Below, one piece after another: positions 43,828-53,224 of a stretch of DNA of 64,000 bases. A program made the position numbers and the translations under genes. The stretch is from Agaribacter marinus. Lineage in GTDB: Bacteria; Pseudomonadota; Gammaproteobacteria; Enterobacterales; Alteromonadaceae. The notes under the pieces were generated by a model. It worked only from the letters and a program-made list of their open reading frames with translations. It did not search any database and was not told the origin of the DNA. Position 1 is the stretch's first letter. Each line of letters begins with the position of its first letter. The stretch is taken from positions 1,817,546 through 1,881,545 of the forward strand of contig NZ_BSOT01000005.1 of the NCBI RefSeq assembly GCF_030160655.1, given 5' to 3'.

Positions 43828-44486
43828 CAAAGAATAACTTAGTTACTCTTAACAAAGAGTCTTACCAAGTTGCCGGAGACCGAGAAGATCTTCAAATAGC
43901 GTTGATTGAAAGTAACCACCATCTTTTCAAGAAAAATATACTTGATTATCAAGGTACGATTTATTCTGGTATTGCATTTAAGTTACTTAAATCTAACTTA
44001 TCAGACGACTTTAAAATACAGCTTTGTAGAATAATTGACGATAATACAGTTGCCAATGAATCTTTTTGCGAGTTATCTGCTCCTTATTTTTTGAAACTGG
44101 GCTTTTCGTCCATCGAGAGAGATGTTGCAGAAACACTCATTCACTTCCTATTGAATGAAGAATTAAGTCTAAAACTTTTTGGTAAATACTATGCTCAATA
44201 TAGTTTTGACCATAGTTTAAATTTACTCACTCAAAAGTTAAAGGTTCTGAAAGACGAACCACGGCAAGAGAAACAAACTTGGAATGAAAAAATTGTGATG
44301 CAAGCACTGCAGCTCTTTCCGCCCCCCATATCAACTATATCTGAGTACGGTAAAAAACCTTTAATTCCATTTACGGAGAAAAATCGACTTCTCCTAAACA
44401 TTCTTAAAGAACGAATGATGATAAGCTCATATAAACAAGAGGTTGATTCACTGCGAGTATTCACGAAAAAGAGCAAACGACAATAA
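43818..44486 (+). CDS. C-terminal continuation of the YobI-like NTPase (-1 frame)
   Basis: From the heptamer the -1 frame reads LLLAKNNLVTLNKESYQVAG and on to IESNHHLFKKNILDYQGTIYSG, ending TKKSKRQ: 223 codons of helical, non-membrane sequence with the same composition as the upstream frame. Its own possible starts (TTG 43902) lack a ribosome site. Joined to the upstream frame it makes a 1,213-residue protein, near what I recall for YobI-like proteins (about 1,200). Either the product is made by frameshifting or slippage, or a recent mutation has split the gene. The stop codon lies in the right direct repeat. Confidence 0.65.
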   Translation: MLLAKNNLVTLNKESYQVAGDREDLQIALIESNHHLFKKNILDYQGTIYSGIAFKLLKSNLSDDFKIQLCRIIDDNTVANESFCELSAPYFLKLGFSSIERDVAETLIHFLLNEELSLKLFGKYYAQYSFDHSLNLLTQKLKVLKDEPRQEKQTWNEKIVMQALQLFPPPISTISEYGKKPLIPFTEKNRLLLNILKERMMISSYKQEVDSLRVFTKKSKRQ

Positions 44487-44537
44487 AAAGAGCATACGCC
44501 CCTAATGAACCTAGCGATGGCTAAACAGTCATCAACG
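44484..44537. repeat. Right ~60-bp direct repeat of the NTPase cassette
   Basis: Second copy of the repeat at 39851-39915, in the same orientation. It begins at the stop codon of the NTPase C-terminal frame and ends ~95 bp before the end of gcvP. The hairpin core reads GATGGCT-AAAC-AGTCATC. Confidence 0.75.
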
Positions 44538-44630
44538 TCATTTGATTATTTTAATTGAGTTATTTCTTGTATATTCAGCTCTGTTTTCTTTTGTAAAATG
44601 TGCGTTTTTATTTATTGCAATAAACAACCC

Positions 44631-47561
44631 TCAATCCCGATATGCCTCCAAATCCGGACAAGAACACACCAAATTCCTATCGCCAAACACATCATCAATG
44701 CGATTTACCGTTGGCCAAAACTTATCTTTAGTAACCGCAGCCACCGGATATGCGGCTAATTCTCTGCTGTATGCCCTATCCCACTTGTCGTCGGTAATAT
44801 CTGCTAAGGTATGGGGTGCGTTGTGTAATGGATTATCTGTATTGTTCCACTCGCCGTTTTCCACTTTGGCGATTTCGAGGCGTATACAAATCATTGCTTC
44901 GATAAAACGGTCAAGCTCTGCCTTTGCTTCAGACTCTGTTGGCTCTATCATGAGCGTACCAGCTACCGGAAAACTCATCGTCGGTGCGTGAAACCCATAG
45001 TCATTTAGGCGCTTAGCCACGTCCATTTCGGTCACACCGCTGGCTTCTTTAAGTGGCCGTAAATCAATAATACACTCGTGCGCTATTCGCCCGTTTATAC
45101 CTTTGTATAAAACGGGGTAATGCCCTTCGAGCTTTTTGGCAACGTAATTGGCATTTAATATGGCAACTTCGGTCGCACGTTTTAGCCCCTCGCTCCCCAT
45201 CATTTTGATGTACATATAACTAATTGGCAAAATGGAGGCACTGCCCCATGGCGCTGCCGAAACCGCACTATTGCTGCCAAGTGTATCGTTTGTGCCAGCG
45301 GCTTGTAAGGTTATCATGCTGTGGCTGGGTAAAAATGGCGCTAAATGCGCTTTAACACCAATGGGTCCCATGCCTGGGCCACCGCCACCATGAGGAATAC
45401 AAAAGGTTTTATGCAAATTTAGGTGTGATACGTCTGAACCTATCAAGCCGGGTGATGTAATGCCGACTTGTGCATTCATGTTTGCGCCATCCATGTAAAC
45501 TTGCCCACCAAATTCGTGCACTATGTCGCAAATTTCTTTTACGGTTTCTTCATACACGCCGTGAGTCGACGGGTAAGTTATCATGGCACAACTTAAGTTG
45601 TCTTTTACTTCCTCGGCTTTGCTACGCAAGTCGTCTAAATCGACATTGCCTTTGGCATCACAATTAACCACAACCACTTTTAAGCTTACCATTTGTGCCG
45701 ACGCCGGGTTTGTCCCATGAGCCGACTGTGGTATCAGACAGACATTACGGTGCCCTTCGTCGCGACTTTGATGATAACGCTGAATAGCCAACAAACCCGC
45801 GTACTCGCCTTGAGCGCCAGAGTTAGGTTGCATCGACAACGCGTCGTAACCAGTAATGTCAATCAGCCAATCGCTCAGTTCATCTATCATCAATTTATAT
45901 CCCGTGGCCTGTTCGATAGGCGCAAAGGGATGTAATTGACCAAACTCAGGCCACGTGACGGGTATCATTTCTGCGGTGGCGTTAAGCTTCATGGTGCATG
46001 AGCCTAATGAGATCATCGAATGATTCAGCGCTAAATCTTTATTCTCTAACGATTTAATGTAACGCAGCATCTCAGTTTCAGAATGATAGCGATTAAAAAC
46101 TTCATGCGTTAAGAATGATGAACTACGGAGCAAACTAGCCGGAATAGACGCACTACCGTCCGTTAGTAATTGTTTGTCTAAGGCCAAAAGGTCTGTGCCG
46201 TGGGTCTCTCCTAAAAACAGGCTAAATAAGTCATTTATATCGTCTCGGGTAGTGGTTTCATCAAGACTAATGCCAACGGCACCTTCAATATCCGCGCGTA
46301 GATTAATTCCTTTCTCATAGGCCTGTGCAAGTATTTCGTCTTTGTTGTCCAAAATCACCGACAAGGTATCAAACCACGTATTGTGCCTCAAGTGCAGGCC
46401 GTTATTTTGCAAGCCTAAGGCGAGTATATCGGTCAGTCGATGAATCCTATTTGCGATTGCCAACAAACCTTTTGGCCCATGATACACCGCATAAAAGCTC
46501 GCCATATTCGCCAATAACACTTGGGCTGTACAAATATTCGAGTTGGCTTTTTCGCGTCGAATATGTTGTTCACGTGTTTGCAATGCCATACGCAATGCAG
46601 GTCTGCCTCGCGTGTCTTTACTCACGCCAATAATACGCCCAGGTAACGAACGCTTATACGCGTCTTTTGTCGCAAAAAATGCGGCATGTGGCCCGCCGTA
46701 ACCCATCGGTACGCCAAACCGTTGTGCACTGCCTAGCGCCACATCTGCGCCTAACTCACCTGGAGGCGTCAACATAGTTAAGCCGAGTAAATCCGTCGCT
46801 AAAGCAACCACCGCTTTGCTTGCTTTTAATGTGTCTATTAGCTCACGTAAATCAAGTAACTCACCGCTCGACGTAGGGTATTGCAATAGCGCACCAAACA
46901 CATCATGCCGAGTCGCTTGCTCTACATCATCAACGATTAAGGCAAAGCCAAACATATCGGCGCGAGTTTTTAACACATCAATAGTTTGCGGGTGCACTGA
47001 GTTGGCCACAAAAAACGCATTTGCCTTTTTGTTTTTTGATACGCGTTTAGCCAATGCCATGGCTTCTGCTGCTGCCGTCGCTTCATCTAACAAAGAGGCA
47101 GACGCCAAGGGCAAGCCTGTTAAATCAATCGTCGCTTGCTGAAAATTAAGTATTGCCTCTAAACGCCCTTGTGCAATTTCAGGCTGATATGGTGTATACG
47201 CTGTATACCAACCAGGATTTTCTAACACATTGCGTAAAATAACATTGGGCGTTAGCGTATTGTAATAGCCCATACCAATGTAAGAGCGGTTTACCTTATT
47301 TTGCGCCGCTACCTGCTTTAAGGCTAACAAGGCTTCTTCTTCGCGCACGCCTTGGCCAATATTTAATCCCTCAGAACGAATGGATGATGGCACGGTTTGC
47401 AAAATTAAGTCGTCTAAAGAATCCACACCAATATCTGCAAGCATGTCACTTACTTCGCCTTGACCCGGTCCAATATGACGACGAATAAATTCGTCTTTGT
47501 TTTCTAGACTTTCGAGGCTAGCCGAAGAAAGACTAACAGGCACCTTACTGGCAACATTCAT
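44631..47561 (-). CDS. gcvP: Glycine dehydrogenase (decarboxylating), P-protein
   Basis: 976 aa, the full single-chain P-protein. It decarboxylates glycine with PLP and loads the aminomethyl group on GcvH. The N-terminal half has FIRRHIGPG and [19 protein letters not shown]; the C-terminal half has the PLP lysine K718 in [18 protein letters not shown]. Last gene of gcvT-gcvH-gcvP, 119 bp after gcvH. It is convergent with the NTPase cassette, whose right repeat ends ~95 bp away. Confidence 0.97.
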   Translation of the reverse strand: MNVASKVPVSLSSASLESLENKDEFIRRHIGPGQGEVSDMLADIGVDSLDDLILQTVPSSIRSEGLNIGQGVREEEALLALKQVAAQNKVNRSYIGMGYYNTLTPNVILRNVLENPGWYTAYTPYQPEIAQGRLEAILNFQQATIDLTGLPLASASLLDEATAAAEAMALAKRVSKNKKANAFFVANSVHPQTIDVLKTRADMFGFALIVDDVEQATRHDVFGALLQYPTSSGELLDLRELIDTLKASKAVVALATDLLGLTMLTPPGELGADVALGSAQRFGVPMGYGGPHAAFFATKDAYKRSLPGRIIGVSKDTRGRPALRMALQTREQHIRREKANSNICTAQVLLANMASFYAVYHGPKGLLAIANRIHRLTDILALGLQNNGLHLRHNTWFDTLSVILDNKDEILAQAYEKGINLRADIEGAVGISLDETTTRDDINDLFSLFLGETHGTDLLALDKQLLTDGSASIPASLLRSSSFLTHEVFNRYHSETEMLRYIKSLENKDLALNHSMISLGSCTMKLNATAEMIPVTWPEFGQLHPFAPIEQATGYKLMIDELSDWLIDITGYDALSMQPNSGAQGEYAGLLAIQRYHQSRDEGHRNVCLIPQSAHGTNPASAQMVSLKVVVVNCDAKGNVDLDDLRSKAEEVKDNLSCAMITYPSTHGVYEETVKEICDIVHEFGGQVYMDGANMNAQVGITSPGLIGSDVSHLNLHKTFCIPHGGGGPGMGPIGVKAHLAPFLPSHSMITLQAAGTNDTLGSNSAVSAAPWGSASILPISYMYIKMMGSEGLKRATEVAILNANYVAKKLEGHYPVLYKGINGRIAHECIIDLRPLKEASGVTEMDVAKRLNDYGFHAPTMSFPVAGTLMIEPTESEAKAELDRFIEAMICIRLEIAKVENGEWNNTDNPLHNAPHTLADITDDKWDRAYSRELAAYPVAAVTKDKFWPTVNRIDDVFGDRNLVCSCPDLEAYRD

Positions 47562-47680
47562 GACTTATAACCTTTGTATTTGTAATTACGTATCTTTTTT
47601 GATGACAAATGGCGAGCAACATCACTCACCATCGTTTATGGGCGTATAGGTAGTTTATGGTCGTACGTATAATTGAATAA

Positions 47681-48073
47681 CTACTCGTCTTCGTCGATAA
47701 GGTTGGCATAGCCTTCTGCGTCTAAAAGGCCGTTAACTTCGTCTGGATCTTCAGCGTTTACTTTAAACAACCAACCATCACCAAATGCGTCGGCGTTAAC
47801 TAGCTCTGGGCTATCTTCTAAATCTTCATTTACTTCGACAATTTCACCTGACAAGGGCGCGTAAATATCGGATGCAGCTTTTACAGATTCAGCAACCGCA
47901 CAATCATCACCGGTTGCGATTGCATCGCCTACATCCGGCAAATCTAAAAACACCATATCACCAAGTAAGCCTTGCGCATGTTCAGTAATACCTACTGTAA
48001 ATATGCCGTCGCCTTCTGCTCTAATCCATTCGTGGGTATTTGTGTATTTCAGCTCTTGAGGGATATTGCTCAT
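47681..48073 (-). CDS. gcvH: Glycine cleavage system H protein
   Basis: 130 aa lipoyl carrier that shuttles the aminomethyl group between P, T and L proteins. [20 protein letters not shown] is the usual N-terminal pattern, and the lipoylated Lys65 lies in [10 protein letters not shown]. The C-terminus is very acidic (LIDEDE). Middle gene of the gcv operon. Confidence 0.97.
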   Translation of the reverse strand: MSNIPQELKYTNTHEWIRAEGDGIFTVGITEHAQGLLGDMVFLDLPDVGDAIATGDDCAVAESVKAASDIYAPLSGEIVEVNEDLEDSPELVNADAFGDGWLFKVNAEDPDEVNGLLDAEGYANLIDEDE

Positions 48074-48162
48074 AATCGTTCCTAGTGTATATTTGCTAAA
48101 TAAAATGTCGTATAAATGCTATGTATTAAAACGTAAATTTATATGCTAGCTAAGCTTATAAA

Positions 48163-49275
48163 TTAATCAATTACGCTTTTACCATTTCGCACAAAGCTCG
48201 GCTTTACAATTTTTACTGGCATAGACTTTTTGCGCATTTCTACATCAACGATGTTACCTATGTCTGTGCTTTTACCCATGGGCACCCTTGCAAACGCAAT
48301 ACTGTGACCTAAGGTAGGAGAAAAGGTACCAGAGGTAATAATACCGTCGCCATCAGGCGTGTTTACTTTTAGGCCTGTGCGCAATATGCCTTTTTCCGTC
48401 ATAATTAAGCCAACCAGCTTATCAGTGCGGCTAGTACGCAGTGTTTCTAGTGCTTCGCGCCCTATAAAATTGCGCGTTGTTGGTTCCCAAGCAATTGTCC
48501 ACGCCATATTGGCTGACAGCGGCGAAATGGATTCATCCATGTCTTGCCCATAAAGGTTCATACCCGCTTCTAGTCTAAGCGTATCTCTGGCGCCAAGACC
48601 ACAAGGTTTTACACCGCTGTTTAACAACGCATGCCATAGGTCTTCAGCTTTTGCTTTAGGTACCATAATCTCGTAGCCGGATTCACCTGTGTAACCCGTG
48701 GTGGCAATAAACAAATCTTCGGCTTGTACACCAAAAAAGGGCTTCATCCCTTTTACGGCTTCATTCTGCGCTGGTGAAAACACAGCCGACGCCTTATCTT
48801 TTGCATTTGGACCTTGTACTGCCAGCATGCAAAACTCATCTCGAAGCACAATGTTTACGTCGCTTGCATCACGGCTGCTATCAAATTTAGCGAGTATGTT
48901 ATGCAGCCAATGCAAATCTTTTTCTTTGGTTGCACTGTTAACGACTAAGCGATAATTTGTGACATCAAAATGATAAACAATTAAATCATCTACAACACCG
49001 CCCGCGTCATTCAACATACCTGAATATAGAGCCTTACCTTTATCTGTTAACTTATCTACATCGTTGGCAAGCAAATATTGAAGATACGCCTTTGCAGACT
49101 TACCTGTAATATCAACAATCGTCATATGAGACACATCAAACATGCCAGCGTCTTGTCGTACTGCATGGTGCTCTTCGATTTGCGAACCATAATTAATTGG
49201 CATTTCCCAGCCAAAAAAATCCACCATTTTTGCATTAGCGGCAATGTGAGCTGCGTGTAGATAGGTTTTAGTCAT
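48163..49275 (-). CDS. gcvT: Glycine cleavage system aminomethyltransferase, T protein
   Basis: 370 aa. It transfers the methylene from GcvH to tetrahydrofolate, releasing ammonia. [24 protein letters not shown] and GMFDVSHMT are the family start, [11 protein letters not shown] and [22 protein letters not shown] carry folate-binding residues. First gene of the operon, with 89 bp to gcvH. No glycine riboswitch was recognised in its 160-bp upstream spacer, where a divergent LysR gene starts. Confidence 0.97.
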   Translation of the reverse strand: MTKTYLHAAHIAANAKMVDFFGWEMPINYGSQIEEHHAVRQDAGMFDVSHMTIVDITGKSAKAYLQYLLANDVDKLTDKGKALYSGMLNDAGGVVDDLIVYHFDVTNYRLVVNSATKEKDLHWLHNILAKFDSSRDASDVNIVLRDEFCMLAVQGPNAKDKASAVFSPAQNEAVKGMKPFFGVQAEDLFIATTGYTGESGYEIMVPKAKAEDLWHALLNSGVKPCGLGARDTLRLEAGMNLYGQDMDESISPLSANMAWTIAWEPTTRNFIGREALETLRTSRTDKLVGLIMTEKGILRTGLKVNTPDGDGIITSGTFSPTLGHSIAFARVPMGKSTDIGNIVDVEMRKKSMPVKIVKPSFVRNGKSVID

Positions 49276-49436
49276 GGAATGCTAGCGCTCTTCAAATGCG
49301 TAAATTATGGGAAAAGTATAGAAACATGTGTACAAGCAAACAAATTAAAACTTCATATCTATAGATAAATATAATTTATATACATTCACATTATGATAAA
49401 TTAATATTATCTAAAATTACCAACAAACACCTTGTT

Positions 49437-50282
49437 TTGAAGCAATTATCACTGGATATATTACGCACGTTTGTGACTATCGTTGAATTAGGTAGCTTTA
49501 AAAAAGCAGGGGAATCCTTGGGTAGAACGCAACCTGCCATAAGCTTGCAAATAAAGCGTTTGGAGCAACAAATAGGCAAACGTATATTTGAAAAACGCGG
49601 ACAGAGCTATCAGTTAAATAAAGATGGCGACTGGCTTTACGCAAAGGCAAAGCAAATGCTTGCACTAAATGACAGTATATTTAGGGATCTTGAAGAAAAC
49701 GCATTACGTGGGCAATTGCGCTTAGGGATTCCAAGTGAGTTTGCAACAACGCTATTACCCAATATTATTGGAGAGTTTAGTCAGCGTTACCCGGATGTCA
49801 CGCTTGACGTTACGTCTGCTTTAAGTCGTCACTTGCTAAGTGAGCAATATAGAACGCAGTTTGACTTAATCTTAGCCTTAGTGCGACCAGATATAACGAC
49901 CGATGCCGAATTGTTAAAAAATGATGAATTGGTATGGGTGGGCGACGCGGCTATGCCCATAGCGCAACATAGTATTTCATTGGTGCTCGCGCCAGAAGGC
50001 TGTGTTTACAGAAGTAGAGTTATTCACAAGCTTAAGCAGCAAACCCATGCATGGAAAATCACCTATACAAACGCCGACTTATATGGCCTCATCGCCGCGA
50101 TTAAACAAGGTTTAGGCCTGACTGCGCTGGCAAAGTCGAGCCTACCAAAAGAACTCAATATTATTAAGGATAGTCGCCTACCAACCCTTGGTAACATTGA
50201 CGTTTGTTTGTTTAAACAGCAAACGCAACACCCTCAAGTTGCCGAAGCACTAGCGTCTTATATTCGAACGAGAATAAATTGA
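49437..50282 (+). CDS. LysR-family regulator divergent from gcvT
   Basis: 281 aa from a TTG start (no ATG is available; MKQLSLDILRTFVTIVELGSF fits the family N-terminus exactly). The HTH is SFKKAGESLGRTQPAISLQIKRLE and the effector domain begins QLRLGIPSEFATTLLPNI. The closest general resemblance is the LrhA/HexA-like group. Its place in the gcvT spacer suggests it could control glycine cleavage, as GcvA does in E. coli, but it is not obviously GcvA. A TATCTATAGATA palindrome (49356-49367) lies between the two starts. Confidence 0.82.
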   Translation: MKQLSLDILRTFVTIVELGSFKKAGESLGRTQPAISLQIKRLEQQIGKRIFEKRGQSYQLNKDGDWLYAKAKQMLALNDSIFRDLEENALRGQLRLGIPSEFATTLLPNIIGEFSQRYPDVTLDVTSALSRHLLSEQYRTQFDLILALVRPDITTDAELLKNDELVWVGDAAMPIAQHSISLVLAPEGCVYRSRVIHKLKQQTHAWKITYTNADLYGLIAAIKQGLGLTALAKSSLPKELNIIKDSRLPTLGNIDVCLFKQQTQHPQVAEALASYIRTRIN

Positions 50283-50386
50283 TTATTTTTCAAACAAATT
50301 AAAAAATTGTAATAAAAAAGATCTTATTAAGAAACAATAAGATAAGTTTTTTATGTCAATTAATTGTATAAAATACTAAAGTTTTG

Positions 50387-50416
50387 TTAACAAACATCGT
50401 TCTTATTAGATATAAT
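50387..50416 (+). promoter_or_regulatory. Sigma-70-type promoter of the 60-aa gene
   Basis: TTAACA (50387-50392) and a perfect TATAAT (50411-50416) are separated by 18 bp, 36 bp upstream of the start codon. Confidence 0.55.
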
Positions 50417-50452
50417 TCACCTGTTCTTAAACTCGCAAAGTAAGACACTACC

Positions 50453-50635
50453 ATGTATAAACAAAATTATTTCTTTATCACTCGCTTAATGCGCTTCGTA
50501 CTTTTGGGCGTAATGTTATCTGCATTGATTGCTGGCGCAAGAGCTGTTGCATCTGTTGACGAAACTGTTCAACAAGAAGCAAAAACAGCCGAACAGCTTT
50601 TAACATCAGAGACTATTGCTAGAAGAAACGCTTAA
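50453..50635 (+). CDS. Small single-span membrane protein, unknown
   Basis: 60 aa: a basic N-terminus, one hydrophobic segment (FVLLGVMLSALIAGARAVA, residues ~15-33) and a short charged tail (DETVQQEAKTAEQLLTSETI). It could be a membrane anchor or an uncleaved export signal. A good promoter lies upstream, but the ribosome site is weak (AAGTAAG). No family is recognised. The following 178 bp to ubiI hold no gene. Confidence 0.45.
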   Translation: MYKQNYFFITRLMRFVLLGVMLSALIAGARAVASVDETVQQEAKTAEQLLTSETIARRNA

Positions 50636-50813
50636 GCTAACACGGACAAAGAAGTAAAAGGATTTACATAAAAAGAGTAAAACGCTTTAGTTAACACATA
50701 GGGCATAACACAACAATAAAAAGCCCGGTGTTAGTTGTGTAAAGCGTGCATTACTCCTTAAGCAATGGCTTAGCTACAGTAAGGTCTAAAGTAAGGTATT
50801 GGTTGTTAAACAA

Positions 50814-52040
50814 CTACGCCTTAGATGCTTGCTGAATAAAAAACTGCTTGAGCGGTCGTATATTATTGGCGCTTTTTAAGCCAATGTTTCTGACAAGCTT
50901 TTGTAACGGTTGATTGCCGCCGAATAAACGCTTAAACCCTTCCATTGTCGCGATACTAATCATCGCTTCTGATTTTCGTGTGCGCTCATATTGCCTCAAA
51001 CAATGGTAATCATTCACAATACCGCGTGTAGATTTTGATTTTTGGATACATGCTGCCAATGTTATCACATCGGCAATTCCTAAATTTGCGCCCTGTCCTG
51101 CTAAAGGATGAATTGTATGTGCAGCATCTCCTACCAATACCACTGAATCCCCAAACCATTGGCGTGAATAACGCATTCTAAGTGGAAAGCTTGAACGTTC
51201 AGATGTAAGCTCACACAGCCCAAGTTGACCATCAATATCTTCATAAAGTGCTTTACAGAATGCAGGGGTATCCAATGCCATTAAGTGTTTGGCTCTTTGA
51301 GTAGATTGCGACCACACAATTGAACACTGATGTGCATCGGGAAGCGGTAAAAACGCTAGTGGCCCTAGCGGCGTAAAAGCTTGCCGAGCAATATTGCCGT
51401 GAGGTTTTTGAGTCTTAATATTTGCAACGATGGCAGTATGCTCATAATCCCAGAAGGTTTCAGTAAACCCCATCATTTTTTTCACATAAGAATTGGCACC
51501 ATCAGCGCCCACTAATAGAGATGATAAAACCGTTTGCTGATTGTCCAAGGTAATTTGGTATTGTGCGCTAGCATCGTCACCCGCGTGCAATTGTCTGTGT
51601 TCGGCATTTAATAACGCGGTACCTTGCAATACTTGTATATTGTCGTCTTGGTGTACACGGTCAAGCAATGCCGATATCAACACACTGTTTTCAATAATAT
51701 GGCCTAAAGCATCACGATTTATCTCATCGCTGGTAAATTGGATGTGACCAAACCCATCTTTATCCCACACTTCCATGCCGACATATGCTTGCTTTCGCTG
51801 TATGTTGTGCCAAATGCCTAAGTCAGAAAATACCCTTTCGCTCGCATGGCTTATTGCGCTTACTCTCGACGAAAACGTGTGTGCAGCCATGGTGCCTGCA
51901 TCAGCGAGTTCATGCGGTTGCGCCTTATCTACAACGAGTACCGACACATCGTGTTGAGCAATGGCCAATGCCAACGTTAAACCAACAACTCCGCCGCCGA
52001 TAATGGTCACGTCAGCATGCAAGGTTAGCGGATTACTCAT
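50814..52040 (-). CDS. ubiI: Ubiquinone biosynthesis FAD hydroxylase UbiI (VisC)
   Basis: 408 aa flavin monooxygenase for C5 ring hydroxylation in ubiquinone synthesis. FAD-binding GGGVVGLTLALAIAQ is at the N-terminus, and the second motif VLVGDAAHTIHPLAGQGANLGIADV is near residue 290. It lies directly after ubiH (the stop and start share a base at 52040) in the ygfB-pepP-ubiH-ubiI operon, the order known from E. coli. UbiI versus UbiF is settled by this synteny. Confidence 0.9.
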   Translation of the reverse strand: MSNPLTLHADVTIIGGGVVGLTLALAIAQHDVSVLVVDKAQPHELADAGTMAAHTFSSRVSAISHASERVFSDLGIWHNIQRKQAYVGMEVWDKDGFGHIQFTSDEINRDALGHIIENSVLISALLDRVHQDDNIQVLQGTALLNAEHRQLHAGDDASAQYQITLDNQQTVLSSLLVGADGANSYVKKMMGFTETFWDYEHTAIVANIKTQKPHGNIARQAFTPLGPLAFLPLPDAHQCSIVWSQSTQRAKHLMALDTPAFCKALYEDIDGQLGLCELTSERSSFPLRMRYSRQWFGDSVVLVGDAAHTIHPLAGQGANLGIADVITLAACIQKSKSTRGIVNDYHCLRQYERTRKSEAMISIATMEGFKRLFGGNQPLQKLVRNIGLKSANNIRPLKQFFIQQASKA

Positions 52041-53224
52041 TACTTGACTCCCATTGCTAAGGTCGCTAAATACGACTTCATAGACTGTGATCCATTTAAC
52101 AGCTTTAAGCCCAAATTTCGGCCTAAAACCAAGGGTAAATGATGATTTGAAAACACGCTCACCAAACTATCCGTCGCGTTAATCGTAAGATCTTTGTCTT
52201 GCTCGCTAATAGTTTTGTATTTAGCAATATGCTCAAAACTGCCTAATGCAACAGACGGTAAAAAAGAGTGAATTAGCCTATCAATATCACGAATGCCTAA
52301 ATTAAAACCTTGCCCAGCGATGGGATGAAGGCTTTGCGCCGCATTGGCAATGCATATTACGCGGTGACTCGCATAGTCGTGCGTTTGTTTTAATAGTAAG
52401 GGGTATGAGAACCGGGGGGACGCAGACCCTATCTTACCTAAACGATACCCAAATAGGGTTTGTAGTTCTGCACAAAATTTGTCATCTGATAGGTTCAACA
52501 CATCCGGCGCTTTGTGCGTTGGCATTGTCCACACGACCGACATTAAGTTTTCGTTATTAGCCATTCCGGCTTTGTGCAAGGGTAAAAATGCTAGTGGACC
52601 ATATTTTGTGAAACGCTCAAATGCTTGGTTTTGATGCGCCAATTGCAGCTCGACGTTGCTTACAATAGCGGTTTGTTGATAATCATATTGATGAACGGGA
52701 ATATTTAAGCGTTGGCGCGTGGGAGAATTGGCCCCTTCAGCAACAACGAGTAGTTTTGCACTAATGTGTGCTTTTTCCGTCATTATCTCGACAGATTCTA
52801 CCTTTCGTTCAAGGGCATTTATCGAGTCTGGTGCAATGTAATCGATACCCGCATTTTTAACCTGCTCATATATCGAAAAACCAAGTTGCTCTAATCTTAC
52901 TACCTTACCAAAATAATCAACACCAAGTTGTTTCGCATCTAGCAGCGTTTGACCAATATGTTTTCGGTCTGACACATGAATCTTTTCAATCGTAGCAGTA
53001 TCGACATTAGCAACAGAAATACCAAAGCGTTTTAACAATGTAAGGCTTTGCTTGGCTAGTGCAATCACTTTAGCGTCAAAACTTGGATGCTGCGTATTTT
53101 CCGACGGCGGAGACTTCTCTATAATCGCAACTGAATAATTACTTAACTGTTTAATTGCTAGTGCAGCAACGCAACCGGCTACGCCTCCCCCCGCAATCAA
53201 TACATCAACATCCTTAGTTTGCAA
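52040..53224 (-). CDS. ubiH: 2-octaprenyl-6-methoxyphenol hydroxylase UbiH
   Basis: 394 aa flavin hydroxylase, paralogue of the next gene. FAD motifs are GGGVAGCVAALAIKQ and CIANAAQSLHPIAGQGFNLGIRDIDRL; the NAAQxLHPIAGQGFNLGxRD form is typical of UbiH. It acts at the membrane in C1 hydroxylation of the ubiquinone ring. Its start overlaps the end of pepP by 11 bp. Confidence 0.92.
   Translation of the reverse strand: MQTKDVDVLIAGGGVAGCVAALAIKQLSNYSVAIIEKSPPSENTQHPSFDAKVIALAKQSLTLLKRFGISVANVDTATIEKIHVSDRKHIGQTLLDAKQLGVDYFGKVVRLEQLGFSIYEQVKNAGIDYIAPDSINALERKVESVEIMTEKAHISAKLLVVAEGANSPTRQRLNIPVHQYDYQQTAIVSNVELQLAHQNQAFERFTKYGPLAFLPLHKAGMANNENLMSVVWTMPTHKAPDVLNLSDDKFCAELQTLFGYRLGKIGSASPRFSYPLLLKQTHDYASHRVICIANAAQSLHPIAGQGFNLGIRDIDRLIHSFLPSVALGSFEHIAKYKTISEQDKDLTINATDSLVSVFSNHHLPLVLGRNLGLKLLNGSQSMKSYLATLAMGVK

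Noticed and set aside
39851-44537. Integron attC sites
   Set aside because: The repeats lack the paired RYYYAAC/GTTRRRY boxes of attC, and there is no integrase gene in the window.
44542-44991. 149-codon frame on the plus strand
   Set aside because: Antisense to the 3' end of gcvP, with no ribosome site and composition of a shadow frame.
49276-49436. Glycine riboswitch before gcvT
   Set aside because: The spacer is only 160 bp, AT-rich, and shows neither the conserved aptamer core nor an expression-platform terminator.
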